DNA of 64,000 bases from Serripes groenlandicus (lineage: Eukaryota; Mollusca; Bivalvia; Cardiida; Cardiidae): the NCBI GenBank assembly GCA_031761405.1, contig JASEVX010000006.1:26979097-27043096 (forward strand), given 5' to 3'. The translations under genes were made by a program, and so were the position numbers. This document shows, in pieces, positions 38,701 through 47,999 of this stretch. A model generated the notes under the pieces. The model made no database searches, was not told the origin of the DNA, and was given only the letters and a program-made list of their open reading frames with translations. Each line of letters starts with the position of its first letter. Positions within the stretch are counted from its first letter, which is position 1.

Positions 38701-41700
38701 GTAAATATTTCGAACAAAAAGGCCCAATGTCACTTTATTTTAAACAAGAAGACCAAGATGTACCTACATTGCTCACCTGGCTACCATAGCCTTAGGCAGC
38801 ATATAATCAAAGGTTACCAAGAGCAGAAAGGGTCAGCTTTTTACGTAAGGATATACTTTTGATATGTTGCGATCTATGTGATATTCAGCAAGTGAAGTTC
38901 AGTCGTGAAAGGTCAAGCTTAGTCCTGAAACCATTTGGTTTACAGTTTGCTTAACATTGACTGCAACTTTAATGTGTCATACAAGCTGACGTGTCTTATT
39001 TTTTTACAAATAAACGGTTTTAAATCCGCTCTAACCAGATCAATTAGATACAAACAAAAAAACACATCAACATTGAGTATTTAGGTTACAATACACAAAA
39101 AGAAATCCTTCTTTGTTTCCATGTAAATCGACCAGTTTCAGTCCACAATTGTCACACTTTCTAAACGTTTCTCATGTAGAACACCATATATCATTGAAAA
39201 GAGTTACCTCCTAGCTTTAAAACAATCCAAAACAATTTGGGGTCATACATTATGCAAGAAAGAACTCATCAGGCGAAAACGGTTACCGTTATTTTGGACC
39301 AAATCGGGCCAGGACAAAACCGGTGTTTAGCAATCTCTACTTTCACTTTCAAACAAGATGAAAATGCTAAAAGTGACCAAAACAATCATTTGCAGTGCGT
39401 CTTGTACACATTCACATTTTTTTCTTTACAATAATAATGATGGTTGCTCCCTTTTTGATCATTCACGTCATGGTACAAAATTGAAACGTATCCCATATAT
39501 ATTCAATATCCTTTATTAAATTTACTTACTTCATCACATTCACTTTACTGTAATGCTATTATGATTATCATATTTGATATTTGTTTTTGAATACTTTTAA
39601 AAAATAATAAGATAAACTATATTTACCTTTATTAACGGTTATAGTAAAGACCAAAACTATTCTATTTTAAACCATATCTGCAAGATCAGATTGATTTATG
39701 CTCCAAAATAGATAGAAGATGTATTGCTGGTTTAATTAAATAAATGAGTGACAAAGAAATGGTAGTATATTATTGATAAAGTGTCTGCCACTATTATCGA
39801 AAATATAAATTTAGGAGAACATATTCGTAAGATTATAAAATAGTTTAGAACGTAACCAACCTACTATAGATATGTGCGAGATCAGATTGATTTATACACC
39901 AAAATAGATAACAGACGTATTGCTAGTTTAATTGAATAATATGGTAGTATATTGTTGTTAAGGTGTCTGCAATTATGATCGAAAATATAATTTTAGGAGA
40001 ATATATTCGAAAGATTATAAAATAATTGATAACGAAAGCAACCTGCTATAGATAGTGCGAGATCAGATTGATGTATGCACCAAAATAGATAATAGACGTA
40101 TTGCTAGTATTATTGAATAAATGAAAGACAAAGAAATAGTAGTATATTGTTTTAATTTTGTCTGCCACTATGATCGAAAATATAATTCTGAAGAACATAC
40201 TCGAAAGATTATAAAATATTTGATAACGAAACCAAACTGCTATAGATACATGTATGTGCGAAATCAGATTGATTTATGCACCAACAAAGATAATAGACGG
40301 ATTGCTAGTTTAATTGAATAAATGAATGACAAATAAATGGAAGTATATTGTTGTTAAAGTGTCTGCCACTATGATCGAAAATAAAATTTTAGGAGAACAT
40401 ATTCGAAAGATTATAAAATAATTGATAACGAAACCAACCTACTATAGATATGTAAGTTATATACAAGTATGACATCCTTTAGAATTTTAAATAAAACAAA
40501 GACATTTCATCTAACATTTTTAACAATTAGTCGTGTTTATTTCGTAGGAACATGAACGTTTTAGAAGACAAGACAAATGTGATGGAGGGTGAGATAGCAA
40601 GTCTAAGACAAGATTTGGAGACTGCACAAAAGACAACGGAAAGGTATTTGACATATGATAGATGCTCTGCGACTTCATAGGATGTTCCAAGAACCTTCTG
40701 TTTTGATCTGATAGTATGGGATGCATGTGTTATAGTGGTAATAGGGATGTCCTACTATTGCAGCATGAATCCTATCAATGTGTAATATATGATACGATTC
40801 CGCGGTTTATCAGATGATCCTTAACCATTATACTAAGGTTGTTTTACTGGAGCACCGCTCATATTGAGATTATTTGTAAAACTTTATTATTATTATAGAT
40901 ATGACGGTGTGTCTGTATACATTATACATCCTAATAACACCGCTTCAAGTATCAAGACACATGATGCTAAAATGAAAGCTACCATTCGGTGTTTGTAAAT
41001 TAATTCAGAATTGTTTATCTTTAACATCCTCTATTATCAATCCTAGTTACATTGGAATAAATCTCAATTCCACGCTGAAAAAAAAATTCAATATTAAAAG
41101 TAGTTTTTTAATATCTCATTATATCTCTAACAATACATGTAAACTTTAAATTCAAACTAGATCCGAACAGATAATAATAGATTATTAATGTTGAAAGTAA
41201 GATACTTAATATAATATGAAATGTTTTGCAACACAGTTTCTTTCAGAGTTAAATGAATAGTAATAACAAAGTAAATTAAAGGTCGGAGGTGTACAACTAT
41301 CTTATTTGTTCAGAACGATGTTTAGTTCTTTTTCTTTTTAAATAAAGATTAAAAGCTCAAGCTCAAAGACAGCATGGTAATTCCAGAGAAAATGAACTCA
41401 TTGAAGAAATCGAAAAACTAAAATCAAGGTCTGTCAATTTTATTTTGTTTATCTCATCTTAATTTATGTTCGGAAAGATGATACTGCGCAAACTGGTGGA
41501 AGAAATTATATCATCAGATAACAATTACCCACTACTGACCTTTTCTGAAAATATGTAATGTTAATGTCATTCATATTTGTCATCCAATGTGTTATAGGTT
41601 TATGAAAATATTCAAAATACACACGATGGGGTAGATGGCAATAACTGTCAATAACCTGTATTATGTAAGGTCAAAACTTTAACTTTTGTCTTGTATGATG

Positions 41701-44700
41701 TTATTAAAAACAGGAAAGATCCCGGTATGACTGGGCAGAGGCGCAGGTTGATCGATTATCCTATGTCATAAGCTTGTGTTTTACCCTTTTTGATATCTCA
41801 AAAATAAGGTTGAGTCAGATGGCCGGAGCGCAGTTGATGACAAATAACCCAAACATTGCCGACCTCAGTGACGCAAACAGGCCTACTAAAATAGCCGAAC
41901 AGTATACAGAACTTTATGATAATGAATGGACCAATGTCTATGAAATCCTTGACGAGGCTGGCAACTCGGAATTTACCATCATAGATACTCTTTATGGGCT
42001 GTTGGTGGTATGTGTTTTATCTTTTAAACTATAAATTAATTTGTTGTAGTGGTAGCTTTGAATGAAGGAAAATATTCGTAAGTTTAAATGTCGTTTTAAG
42101 TTCCTGGCGTTGGTAAAGTAGAAATCAATTAATGAACTGCGTTTTTGGAAACCAACTGTAGGGCATATATTTTTTGAGCAGGGATATCATCCACGTAAAC
42201 AGATCAAGAATTACGTGTTCGACTACCAGTAACAGAAACTTTCAAAAAGTATTTTCCAAACTTTGTAAAATTTAATCGGAAATTAGTGATGCAAAGACAA
42301 ATCTGTATTGGCATATTTAAATATTGGTTGGTTTTCATCGAGCACTCATATGATGTTGACGTAAAGTTATAGAAGTAAAGTTGTTGTCTGCCTAGGTTCT
42401 GTGTTATTACATTCTGGTGATTAAAACATTGTAACATCTTGTCCATAAGTAAGCTATCACACTACATACATTAATTATCCAACGTTACAATGAAACATCT
42501 TACTTGAAGTGCAGGATCTTAAACGCATGCTATGGCGAATAACGATATCGCTCATTTAATTAAATGCCTACAAACGACCGAGTGTTGTATATCTGTGCGT
42601 TTCTGTCAAATTGTAAGTGTTACTCGCTTATTACCCGTTAGTACAGGTTTATGAAGTTCAGTGAATAGACTATTTATAAAGAGTATCTGGTATAGCAAAC
42701 ACAACAATACTAATATAATGCGACATACAGCACGATTTCATGCAGGGTTGAATAATTAGTTTTAACACATGAATTGGATGTCCTAGACTTGCGTCTACCA
42801 TATTTACTCAGAATATTGCTTGGTTTCTTGGACCTTCAATAAATCATTTGTATGTAAAGATTAAAAGCTCAACCAGAAGACAATAAGGTAATTCCAGAGA
42901 CAATGAACTCAGTTGAGTGTTTAAATGGTTTTTCTTTGTGTTTTTAAACTGATCAGGACAGCTTCAGATATTGTATAGAGAAGTCCGTAGAGCAAACGAA
43001 ACAACTGAAAATATCTTTGACCTCAGTTCAGAAACAAGGAGATGTAATATCCGATGATGAGGTACATTTAAAATCATTATTTATTTCTGATGAATGATAC
43101 TAGTAAATATAAAAGAAAAGTATAAATAGAGAAATAATTTAAGAGATCCAGCATTTGCATAGGCTTTATAGATACTTCATCAGTAAATATAGTATGAAGT
43201 TTGTCTGAAAATTGTTCATGTATATCATTTTCATATTATTTCCCAAGAAAACGCATTTTCTAAAAAAGCTAAACCGCTTGAGGTTTGAAAGTCTAATAGT
43301 TTTCTATAAAGTGTATTTTTTAAATTATCTTCAAGAGAGGTGTTTTCAATGATTGGTGAAAGGTGACACTGATTCCCGTTCAATATCCCTGTTTTAATAT
43401 AGATAGTATCCACAAAACTGAGACAACTACGAGAATTGAGGAAAGCGTTTGCTCCGGACATAATTGACAGTATTTTCCAGGTAATCTACTTTTTTTTTTT
43501 TTTTTTTTTTATTAAGACCCTGTTTCCTCACATTTTGTTTTATCCATGTCGAATATGTTAGTTCAATCAGCTTTCACTATTGCAATATAGACTAGTTCGT
43601 AGAACCACATTGTCAGTATAGTATGCAAGAGCGTGGATTATATCGTAATTTGCTTATTAGCAACTCGAGTTGATAAATAAATAAGACATAATGTATGTGG
43701 GGACTTATCGTAGACTTGAGTCTCAATATATACGTGCTGGATATTTGGATAAATCTAAATTTGCACACCATTTATACGAATTCTGATTGTTTGGTGTTTT
43801 TCGCAACTTTCAACATTGTTTCAGTAATATCACGGTATTTCATGGACAAGTTACCAGTACTTCTGGTCAATTTATCCTGACATCAGCCAGGCAGTCGTAA
43901 TACTTAACGCTGCAACCCTGAGCGCCAAGGAGGGCAGCGTTAACTACCGTCTTTAAAGTAGGAATCGAACCCGCGACCTCCCGAACTCGAGATGAACGCT
44001 CTACCACTACACCACCGAGGCGGTTCCATTTATACAACGTAATATATATAATATAATCATCGACACGTGCAGTCTTCAACTGTCCCGAATTATAGCATTC
44101 ATATACAATATGAATTGAATGTGCACACTGTACAGTTAATATGCACAATCAATGAGCAACATTGCGAACCTGTGAACACCTCGTTGACAGCTCATGGAGT
44201 GACAATGCAAAAAAAGTGTGTGCAACTAAGTCTTGAAAACAGTTTGAAATGCGCACCACATGACCAAATGCCCACGCTTTGACACACCTTGCTACTTTGT
44301 CACTTACGCGTTTCGCGTATGAAACATAAAGCTGAAGAAGTGGTCAAGAAAGAGAGTACGATACTATATGTAAATACTTTTTTATATGGGTAATCCGTCG
44401 TGGTCGAGTGGTTAGCGTCGGGGATTTAGAACCGGGCATCCCGAATCCGACGTGGTCGAGTGATTAGCGTCATAGATGTGGAACCGGTCGTCCCGGTTTC
44501 GATCCCCAGTCGCGGCTCTGTGGTCATGTTGGAACGCTCTTCGACAAGGCACATTTCCTAGCCTAGTACTGGTGTGTTTACCCACCATTATTGTATGTGA
44601 AGTGTCCCGTGATACAACTGTTGAAAATAGCATCAAATCCTTTTTCTTATATAGGTAATCTCCCAGTATCAAAGATACTCAGTTGAGTCGTATCTAGCGA

Positions 44701-45736
44701 CTTGAGGTTTAATGATACTGCACTTTGGCATCATACTAGTGGGCTAACTTCCACATGTTTGTCATGAGACTCTTAGGAGACTGTACGCAATATTACCCCA
44801 AATCACTAGACGCGGCTCATTGTTTAAAGAAAGTTGGTCTTTTATCCATATGTTAAAAAAAAAGGTGCTGAACTCCAGATTATAGATATTAAAGTCAAAG
44901 TTTAAACTGTTCAAAAGTTGACAAAAGAACATTAGAATTAGAATTCTAGGATAAAATTAAAGTAATAATTTCACGTTCGACTACAATAAACATCTAAATA
45001 TTTATCGTTTTTGCTTCAATTTTACTGGGTAGACAAACCTAATAAGCCAAGTTTTGTACATTTTCATGACTTTCAATTTCAATTTCAATGACTGTTTTTC
45101 AACATTTACTGCCAAAGATAGTTTTCAACTATTAATTACCTACTTTGTTGTCCCTATTAGCAATATTTGTAGAATTTTCAACATTTCAAAATGTTGATAT
45201 CCATCTGGAGTTCAGCACCTTTAAATGCCGGTTTTAACATAGCTAGTAACTAATTGCACATTGCCATTCCCCAGCTGCGACTTGCCATCTTGATATTACA
45301 GACGCTTGACTGTGAGCTTGCCCAATAACCAGTCGATAGTGTTAAAAGTGGTAACAAATATCAGAGGTGTTTTGTATCGTTTAATATAGTTGGTCTTTTT
45401 GTTTAAATGGTGTTAAGCACACGATTTTAATTCAATCGATATGCCTTTATATTATTTCTATTTTATCAGTCTTACAAAAAAGACAAGAAGCCTAAACACA
45501 TCGACAGATCCGAGATGAAATACTTCGTGCACAAATGCATTACATTATGTTGGTTTATGGCCGTGCAGGACCCTCCCGTTGTCATCGATACAAACAAACA
45601 CACCGGAACATTCAACGGCGACCTCTTCAAGACCTACACGACCTCCGGGAAAAAGATCGACTTTATTGTGTGGCCGCCATTGTACCTCCATGATGGTGGT
45701 CCTATGTTGAGTAAGGGAATTGCCCAGGGGAAATAA
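26778..45736 (+). CDS. Coiled-coil protein with MIEAP C-terminal domain (SPATA18-like), 22 coding exons
   Basis: Hand-built spliced model: 26778-26809, 27890-28054, 28764-28832, 29987-30055, 30696-30749, 31088-31228, 31469-31507, 31872-31946, 32576-32638, 33267-33335, 34854-34925, 35287-35355, 35732-35812, 36294-36380, 37557-37643, 38337-38429, 40548-40643, 41348-41428, 41809-42007, 42957-43061, 43403-43480, 45470-45736. Total 2091 nt, 696 residues, no internal stop. Residues ~20-480 are Lys/Glu/Leu-rich coiled coil. Residues ~481-692 match the C-terminal domain of mitochondria-eating protein (Mieap/SPATA18), with LYDNEWTNVYEIL, CWFMAVQDPP and the end motif VWPPLYLHDGG..LSKGIAQ. Human Mieap is a p53-induced coiled-coil protein in mitochondrial quality control; whether this long bivalve version acts there is inference. 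All introns up to exon 19 are phase 2 and the last three phase 0. One donor is GC (35356). The start sits in an exon beginning at 26763, preceded by a probable 5' UTR exon ending at 26643. Extra small exons cannot be excluded. Confidence 0.85.
26985..27365 (+). repeat. Intronic minisatellite, about 30-40 bp units
   Basis: Imperfect units built on 'TATGTGTTTATTATTTATAT' and 'GTGTACGCATT' repeat about ten times in intron 1; the last three (27236-27340) are almost identical. Open frames on this strand (Tyr/Val/Cys-rich) reflect the repeat, not a gene. Confidence 0.8.
27890..28054 (+). CDS. MIEAP-like gene, coding exon 2 (start of coiled coil)
   Basis: Acceptor ACAATAG and donor GTAAGT. The first base completes the Gly codon split at 26809; the last two (TA) begin a Tyr codon completed at 28764. 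It encodes residues ~11-66: a basic, polar start (PQKQKSGQTTE) followed by the first heptad-like helix (KELKTAKADISSLETNLKR). The in-frame TAG at 28053-28055 is created only by reading into the intron. Confidence 0.8.
28764..31946 (+). CDS. MIEAP-like gene, coding exons 3-8
   Basis: Six short exons: 28764-28832, 29987-30055, 30696-30749, 31088-31228, 31469-31507, 31872-31946 (69, 69, 54, 141, 39, 75 nt). Each has length divisible by 3, phase-2 boundaries, a good acceptor (for example TTTGTTACAG, TTTATTGCAG, CTGTTTCAG) and a GT donor. Residues ~67-215. The 31088 exon contains a near-perfect internal repeat of LEREKSALEREKSALER type. The 30696 exon is a Ser/Asp/Thr-rich linker (SSSTNKESVDDSDST). 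Confidence 0.8.
29594..29846. mobile_element. MITE-like element with ~55-bp terminal inverted repeats
   Basis: Left end 'ATGAGCCGTCCCAAGAGAAA' and right end 'TTTTCTCGTGGAACGGCTCA' are inverted. The pairing continues inward through 'CTGCGTAATGTATCGACCC' against 'GGATCGATACATTACGCAG'. A second, internal palindrome (GCCTGCGCGGACTGCGCAGGC) is at 29766-29786. About 253 bp, no transposase; the flanking TA/AT could be the target site. I recall similar ends as a very abundant bivalve element (not verified). It sits in the intron before the 29987 exon. Confidence 0.8.
32576..35812 (+). CDS. MIEAP-like gene, coding exons 9-13 with a duplicated exon pair
   Basis: Exons 32576-32638, 33267-33335, 34854-34925, 35287-35355 and 35732-35812. 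The exon at 33267 (SELEKDKLKLEIQLNKSQDD) and that at 35287 (FDLEADKKQLQVKLKKSQDE) have equal length (69 nt) and clearly related sequence. Each is followed by an exon opening R-L-K (34854 and 35732). This indicates duplication of a two-exon block. The 35287 exon is followed by GCAAAT rather than GT, a GC-AG intron if the model is right. Confidence 0.8.
33484..33930 (+). repeat. Intronic tandem duplication, about 230 bp x 2
   Basis: 'AATCATGCAATAACCTTTTT' begins both copies (near 33484 and 33712), followed by shared text 'TAAATTAAGAAAATAAACAA', 'GATTTATCATTT.GTTTCGAC' and 'GTAACGCTTTTTCTAACTGT'. Copies differ by scattered substitutions and small deletions. It lies in the long intron between the 33267 and 34854 exons; the remainder of that intron (33931-34853) shows nothing recognisable. 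Confidence 0.85.
36294..36380 (+). CDS. MIEAP-like gene, coding exon 14 (NAGNAG acceptor)
   Basis: The acceptor reads TTTCTCAGCAG, so splicing after either CAG (exon start 36291 or 36294) keeps the frame and adds or drops one residue. It encodes ESKDMINNLRKEIVDIQQ and a charged tail DEKEKDQR. A damaged second copy of this exon with its upstream intron lies immediately downstream (36400-37010). Confidence 0.8.
36400..37010 (+). pseudogene. Tandem duplicate of exon 14, broken by a LINE-tail insertion
   Basis: 36400-36604 repeats about 36145-36348: 'TCATTCTTGGCGTTAGTTCT', 'CGAAAT.TAATATATGTAAAC', 'TTATTTCTCA.CAGAGAATCC', then the start of the exon (ESINLINKLRGE in place of ESKDMINNLRKE). Homology stops at 'TATATCAA' and resumes at 'TATCAAACAGGCGACAAAAA', completing the exon's 3' half (GACGAAAAAGAAAA-like). 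The final G.GTAACG donor has become GATAGCG, so the exon is dead even without the insertion. The flanking TATCAA on both sides is a likely short target-site duplication. Confidence 0.8.
36606..36962 (-). mobile_element. Probable 5'-truncated LINE 3' end inside the relic exon
   Basis: The inserted ~355 bp starts with a short tandem 'GTTCAAGTTCAAAGTTCAAA' followed by 'ATCGTTTATTGGCATATAAA'. On the minus strand this ends in repeated TTGAAC-like units, a tail type I associate with CR1-like non-LTR retrotransposons. There is no coding frame. The TATCAA repeats at both edges support retroposition. Confidence 0.55.
37557..41428 (+). CDS. MIEAP-like gene, coding exons 15-18
   Basis: Exons 37557-37643, 38337-38429, 40548-40643 and 41348-41428 (87, 93, 96, 81 nt), all phase 2 to phase 2. 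They encode residues ~362-481, continuous coiled coil such as NSTNNEVDSLKEKLKEEQER, ENELREEIKELKMK, EIASLRQDLETAQKTTER and ENELIEEIEKLKS. The acceptor of the 38337 exon (ATTCATTACAAG) is the weakest in the series, but the frame and AG/R junction fit. Confidence 0.75.
37795..38300 (+). repeat. Degenerate bivalve-type long repeat in intron 15
   Basis: Opens 'TCTAGCTCACCTGAATAAGC' with downstream 'CTCGTCCGTCAATGCCATCT', 'CCTGAACTCATTTCGACTAA' and 'GTTCATTTAGTGACCCTCTA', a decayed relative of the elements at 7984 and 56892. No coding potential. Confidence 0.5.
38743..39440 (-). repeat. Probable degenerate bivalve-type repeat, reverse orientation
   Basis: 'AACAAGAAGACCAAGATGTA' and 'CATTGCTCACCTGGCTACC' resemble the reverse complement of the 'GGTGAGC...CCCTCTTGTT' ends seen elsewhere. 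Downstream text is repeat-like, but the far end is not clear. It lies in the intron between the 38337 and 40548 exons. Confidence 0.45.
39650..40458 (+). repeat. Intronic tandem repeat, about 180-200 bp x 4
   Basis: 'GATCAGATTGATTTATGCAC' and variants start at 39684, 39880, 40061 and 40262. Each is followed by 'GACGTATTGCTAGTTTAATT', 'GTAGTATATTGTTGTTAA', 'CTGCCACTATGATCGAAAAT' and 'GAAAGATTATAAAATA'. Periods are 196, 181 and 201 bp because of small indels. The array ends about 90 bp before the 40548 exon. Confidence 0.85.
41809..45736 (+). CDS. MIEAP-like gene, coding exons 19-22: MIEAP C-terminal domain
   Basis: Exons 41809-42007, 42957-43061, 43403-43480 and 45470-45736 (phase 2, then 0, 0, 0). 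Exon 19 opens LSQMAGAQLM and contains RPTKIAEQYTELYDNEWTN; exon 20 CIEKSVEQTKQLK; exon 21 LRQLRELRKAFAPDIIDSIF. The last exon carries KYFVHKCITLCWFMAVQDPP, FNGDLFKTYTTSGKKIDF and VWPPLYLHDGGPMLSKGIAQ, before TAA at 45734-45736. These correspond in order to the helical domain of Mieap, whose human counterpart of the last block contains ALEPPLDI and VWPALM. Exon 21 is followed within 10 bp by a T21 run (43490-43510). Confidence 0.85.
42860..42915 (+). pseudogene. Relic duplicate of coding exon 18
   Basis: 'AAAGATTAAAAGCTCAA' followed by 'GGTAATTCCAGAGA.AATGAA' repeats the acceptor and first ~50 bases of the 41348 exon. A net one-base difference shifts its frame and the 3' half is missing. It lies just upstream of the 42957 exon, so it is a second exon-duplication scar in this gene. 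Confidence 0.8.
43781..44025 (-). mobile_element. tRNA-derived SINE with target-site duplication
   Basis: On the minus strand: head with A box 'TGGTGTAGTGGTAGAGCG' and B box 'GCGGGTTCGATTCC', body 'CCCTCCTTGGCGCTCAGGGT' and 'ATTACGACTGCCTGGCTG', then 'CCGTGATATTACTGAAACAA'. 'CCATTTATAC(G/A)A' flanks it at 43768-43779 and 44026-44037. It lies in the last intron of the MIEAP-like gene. Confidence 0.85.
44396..44646 (+). mobile_element. tRNA-derived SINE with duplicated head
   Basis: Two successive heads: 'GTGGTCGAGTGGTTAGCGTC' (44399-44418) and 'GTGGTCGAGTGATTAGCGTC' (44452-44471). Only the second is followed by a B box ('GGTTTCGATCCCC') and the body 'CAAGGCACATTTCCTAGC', ending 'GTCCCGTGATACAACTG' and 'AAAATAGCATCAAATCC'. 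Flanking 'TTATAT(G/A)GGTAATC' at 44382-44395 and 44647-44660 is the target-site duplication. The relative at 55146 has one head only. Confidence 0.85.
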
Positions 45737-45930
45737 TGTGTAAGATGTTAATCTGGTGCTTTAGCTTTTTATCTTTACTAAGCATGTTGTTATTGGTTTT
45801 GGGAACATGGTATGACGTCAACTCTTTCAAAATGTACATTGTATGTCTGTGTTTTTACGTCGCAAACGACTGCATTTTTAAAATATAGTTCTCCATTAAG
45901 CAGTCGGTCAGTCACTCACGCACTCAATAG

Positions 45931-45936
45931 AATAAA
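45931..45936 (+). terminator. Candidate polyadenylation signal of the MIEAP-like gene
   Basis: AATAAA 195 bases after the TAA stop, in 'CAATAGAATAAACAAAAAAA'. It is the first canonical hexamer downstream of the stop that I see. Confidence 0.4.
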
Positions 45937-46076
45937 CAAAAAAAGTACATACATGTATGTGTGAATCTATTTGAGGATTCAATATAAGTAATACATTTGA
46001 TTGCTTGTTTGTCTGTACCTAAAAGAGATTAGTCTTTGTTTTGATTCTAAAAATTGAATGATTTACTCTGCTTCCA

Positions 46077-46222
46077 ACTTCAGTTATATCACGGCGTTTC
46101 CTGGGTAAGTTATCAGTACTACTGGTCTGTTTATTCTGAAAGCAGCCAGTCAGTCGTAATGCTATCCCCGCTTCCCTGAAGCGCATAGGAGGGCAGGCCT
46201 TACTACTATTTGTAAAGTATTT
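46077..46222 (-). mobile_element. SINE remnant, 3' part
   Basis: 'CAGTTATATCACGGCGTTTC', 'CAGTACTACTGGTCTGTTTA' and 'AGCCAGTCAGTCGTAATGCT' match the bodies at 43781 and 61513. The tRNA head is missing beyond 'AGGAGGGCAGGCCTTACTAC'. Confidence 0.75.
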
Positions 46223-46439
46223 GGATAATTGGAATGTTTATTGTTGATAGAAAATTAATTGTGATCCTGAAGTTGCTAGAGGTGTCCGGGGTCCGGCCCT
46301 TTATAATTGGATAAACATATTTATTAACTTAATCATGTTTATGTACTTCATTTACAAATATCAAAAGTTAAGCTTTCTAGAATAGTTGGAAGTTGACCTT
46401 TAAAAAACACAGTTGCCACTTTCCAATGGTCCACTTGAT

Positions 46440-46652
46440 CACATACAATACATCTGAAGCAGACGGGTAAAATCTAGGCAAAATTATGAAAGATGCTCTA
46501 TAAATGAACGCATATTAAATGAATATAGATGCAAAATATTTCGAAAAAAAAAAGAAAAATAATGCTTATTATGATTATTTTCTTCTTTTGGATAATTTTT
46601 TCTCAAAAGTCGTCTGCTGCAGATTTGTGGTATGTGGGAAAAGTTTAAACAG
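46440..46652. mobile_element. Palindromic element (hairpin family)
   Basis: 'CACATACAATACATCTGAAG' at left against 'CAGATTTGTGGTATGTGGGA' at right, with 'TTCTCAAAAGTCGTCTGCTG' preceding the right end. The middle is decayed (an A-rich run near 46547). Confidence 0.6.
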
Positions 46653-46892
46653 AGAAGAATGTTGGTGTACCTTAAAATGGAAATACCATGGCCATGACAT
46701 AACATTGTAGAAAACGGTTTAAACTCCCTTATATCAATATTTTATCATGTTTTAATTATTCAAATATAGTGTATTGCATTGTATTGATGTCTGTGTTGTA
46801 TCGGTATTTAGTTTGGCACTTAATTATAATGAGGAATAAGATAGTCAGTATTATAGTATGCATTTTTGCATTTAATGATCTGTATTATACAA

Positions 46893-47910
46893 AGTTTAAA
46901 GTTTAATAACAAACAAAAGACAGAACTGTCCATCATGCAAATACAAACTAAACAAGTAACATATATACATACATATGCTATAGATATAAATCTTTCCGGT
47001 TGCCTGGTCAAACTGTTGTGTATTAGATATATGGAGAAAAACGATTAAAGGATATTTCATTTACGTGCCTTTAGGAAGTGACTCCATTATGCATATACAT
47101 GAGAGTACATAATATCTTTTAATTCATATTATTCGTCAGTCATTTAAGAAAACATATAAATATATATATGATGCACTTTTCCGTTTTATTTTAGTTTAAA
47201 GATGTATATCTATGCATTCATTTTGTTTATATACATAACATTCAGAATATGTGTGTGTGTGCGTACGTGCGTACGTATGAATATGTGTGTTTGGATGAAT
47301 ACGTTATTGAGTAGTTCAGATATTAGTTAATCAACTGATCGATTAATTAATCGAATGAAATACTAAACAATTAACATTGTAAAGTGAAAAGCAATCATCA
47401 CTTTATATGCAAAAATATACACAGTACACATAAAAATCAACGTACATGTAATACACATTTTAAAAGAAGAAAAAAAAACCAGAACATAACTATCAGCATT
47501 ATCTTGTACTGGAGATAAAGTTTAAGATTAATTTTTATAATATCATGTGTAAAGAGTATTTATTCTTTTTTGAAAGCTTTTGTGGATGCATATACCTAAT
47601 TTGTTAATAGTTTTAGGGGTCGTAGTCTTTATAGTTCTACACATTTGGAGATACTATTAGGCATTGACCAATAATACTTACTTATATATATTTTTCGAAA
47701 TTCTTTATATAGAGGGCATTCGATTACGAAATGAAATTCATCTTCTAAAGTATGACAGAGCTTACATACTCTCTCAGTTCTTGGAGTTTTTACTGGTTTT
47801 GTCCATCTTCCTGATTCAATTTCAAGTTTATGACTAGAAACTTTAAGTTTAGTAAATGAGGTTCTGTATTTCTTTATAGATATTTTGTTAAGATATTTAT
47901 AGAAACCCTA
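46893..47910 (-). pseudogene. Non-LTR retrotransposon (LINE) reverse-transcriptase C-terminus and 3' tail
   Basis: Reading leftward from about 47910, the minus strand encodes YKYLNKISIKKYRTSF, IESGRWTKPVKTPRTERVC, CKLCHTLEDEFHFVIECPLY and KEFRKIYISKYYW. This is the typical end of a CR1/L2-like LINE ORF2: a CxxC pair followed by an E-F-H-F..ECP.Y block. A stop (TAA near 47630) and a shift into KTINKLGICIHKSF indicate one frameshift before the natural end at about 47543. Left of this, to about 46893, is probable 3' UTR ending in 'AAAGTTTAAAGTTTAATAAC'. A 5'-truncated dead copy. Confidence 0.8.
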
Positions 47911-47999
47911 TATAAGCGTGCATACGAGTTGACGCTAAACATAAACTGTTGCTTTTTAAGTCGCGATCGCCAATCATTAAACGGTGTGCACCTACCCGC

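Noticed and set aside
41716..41775. Exon starting after AAAAACAG at 41715
   Set aside because: It reads RKDPGMTGQRRRLIDYPMS and then stops, with no donor in the phase needed by its neighbours. Joining 41428 directly to 41809 keeps the frame.
47241..47280. TGTGTG/CGTACGTGCGTACG tract as a regulatory site
   Set aside because: Simple alternating purine-pyrimidine sequence with no associated gene start.
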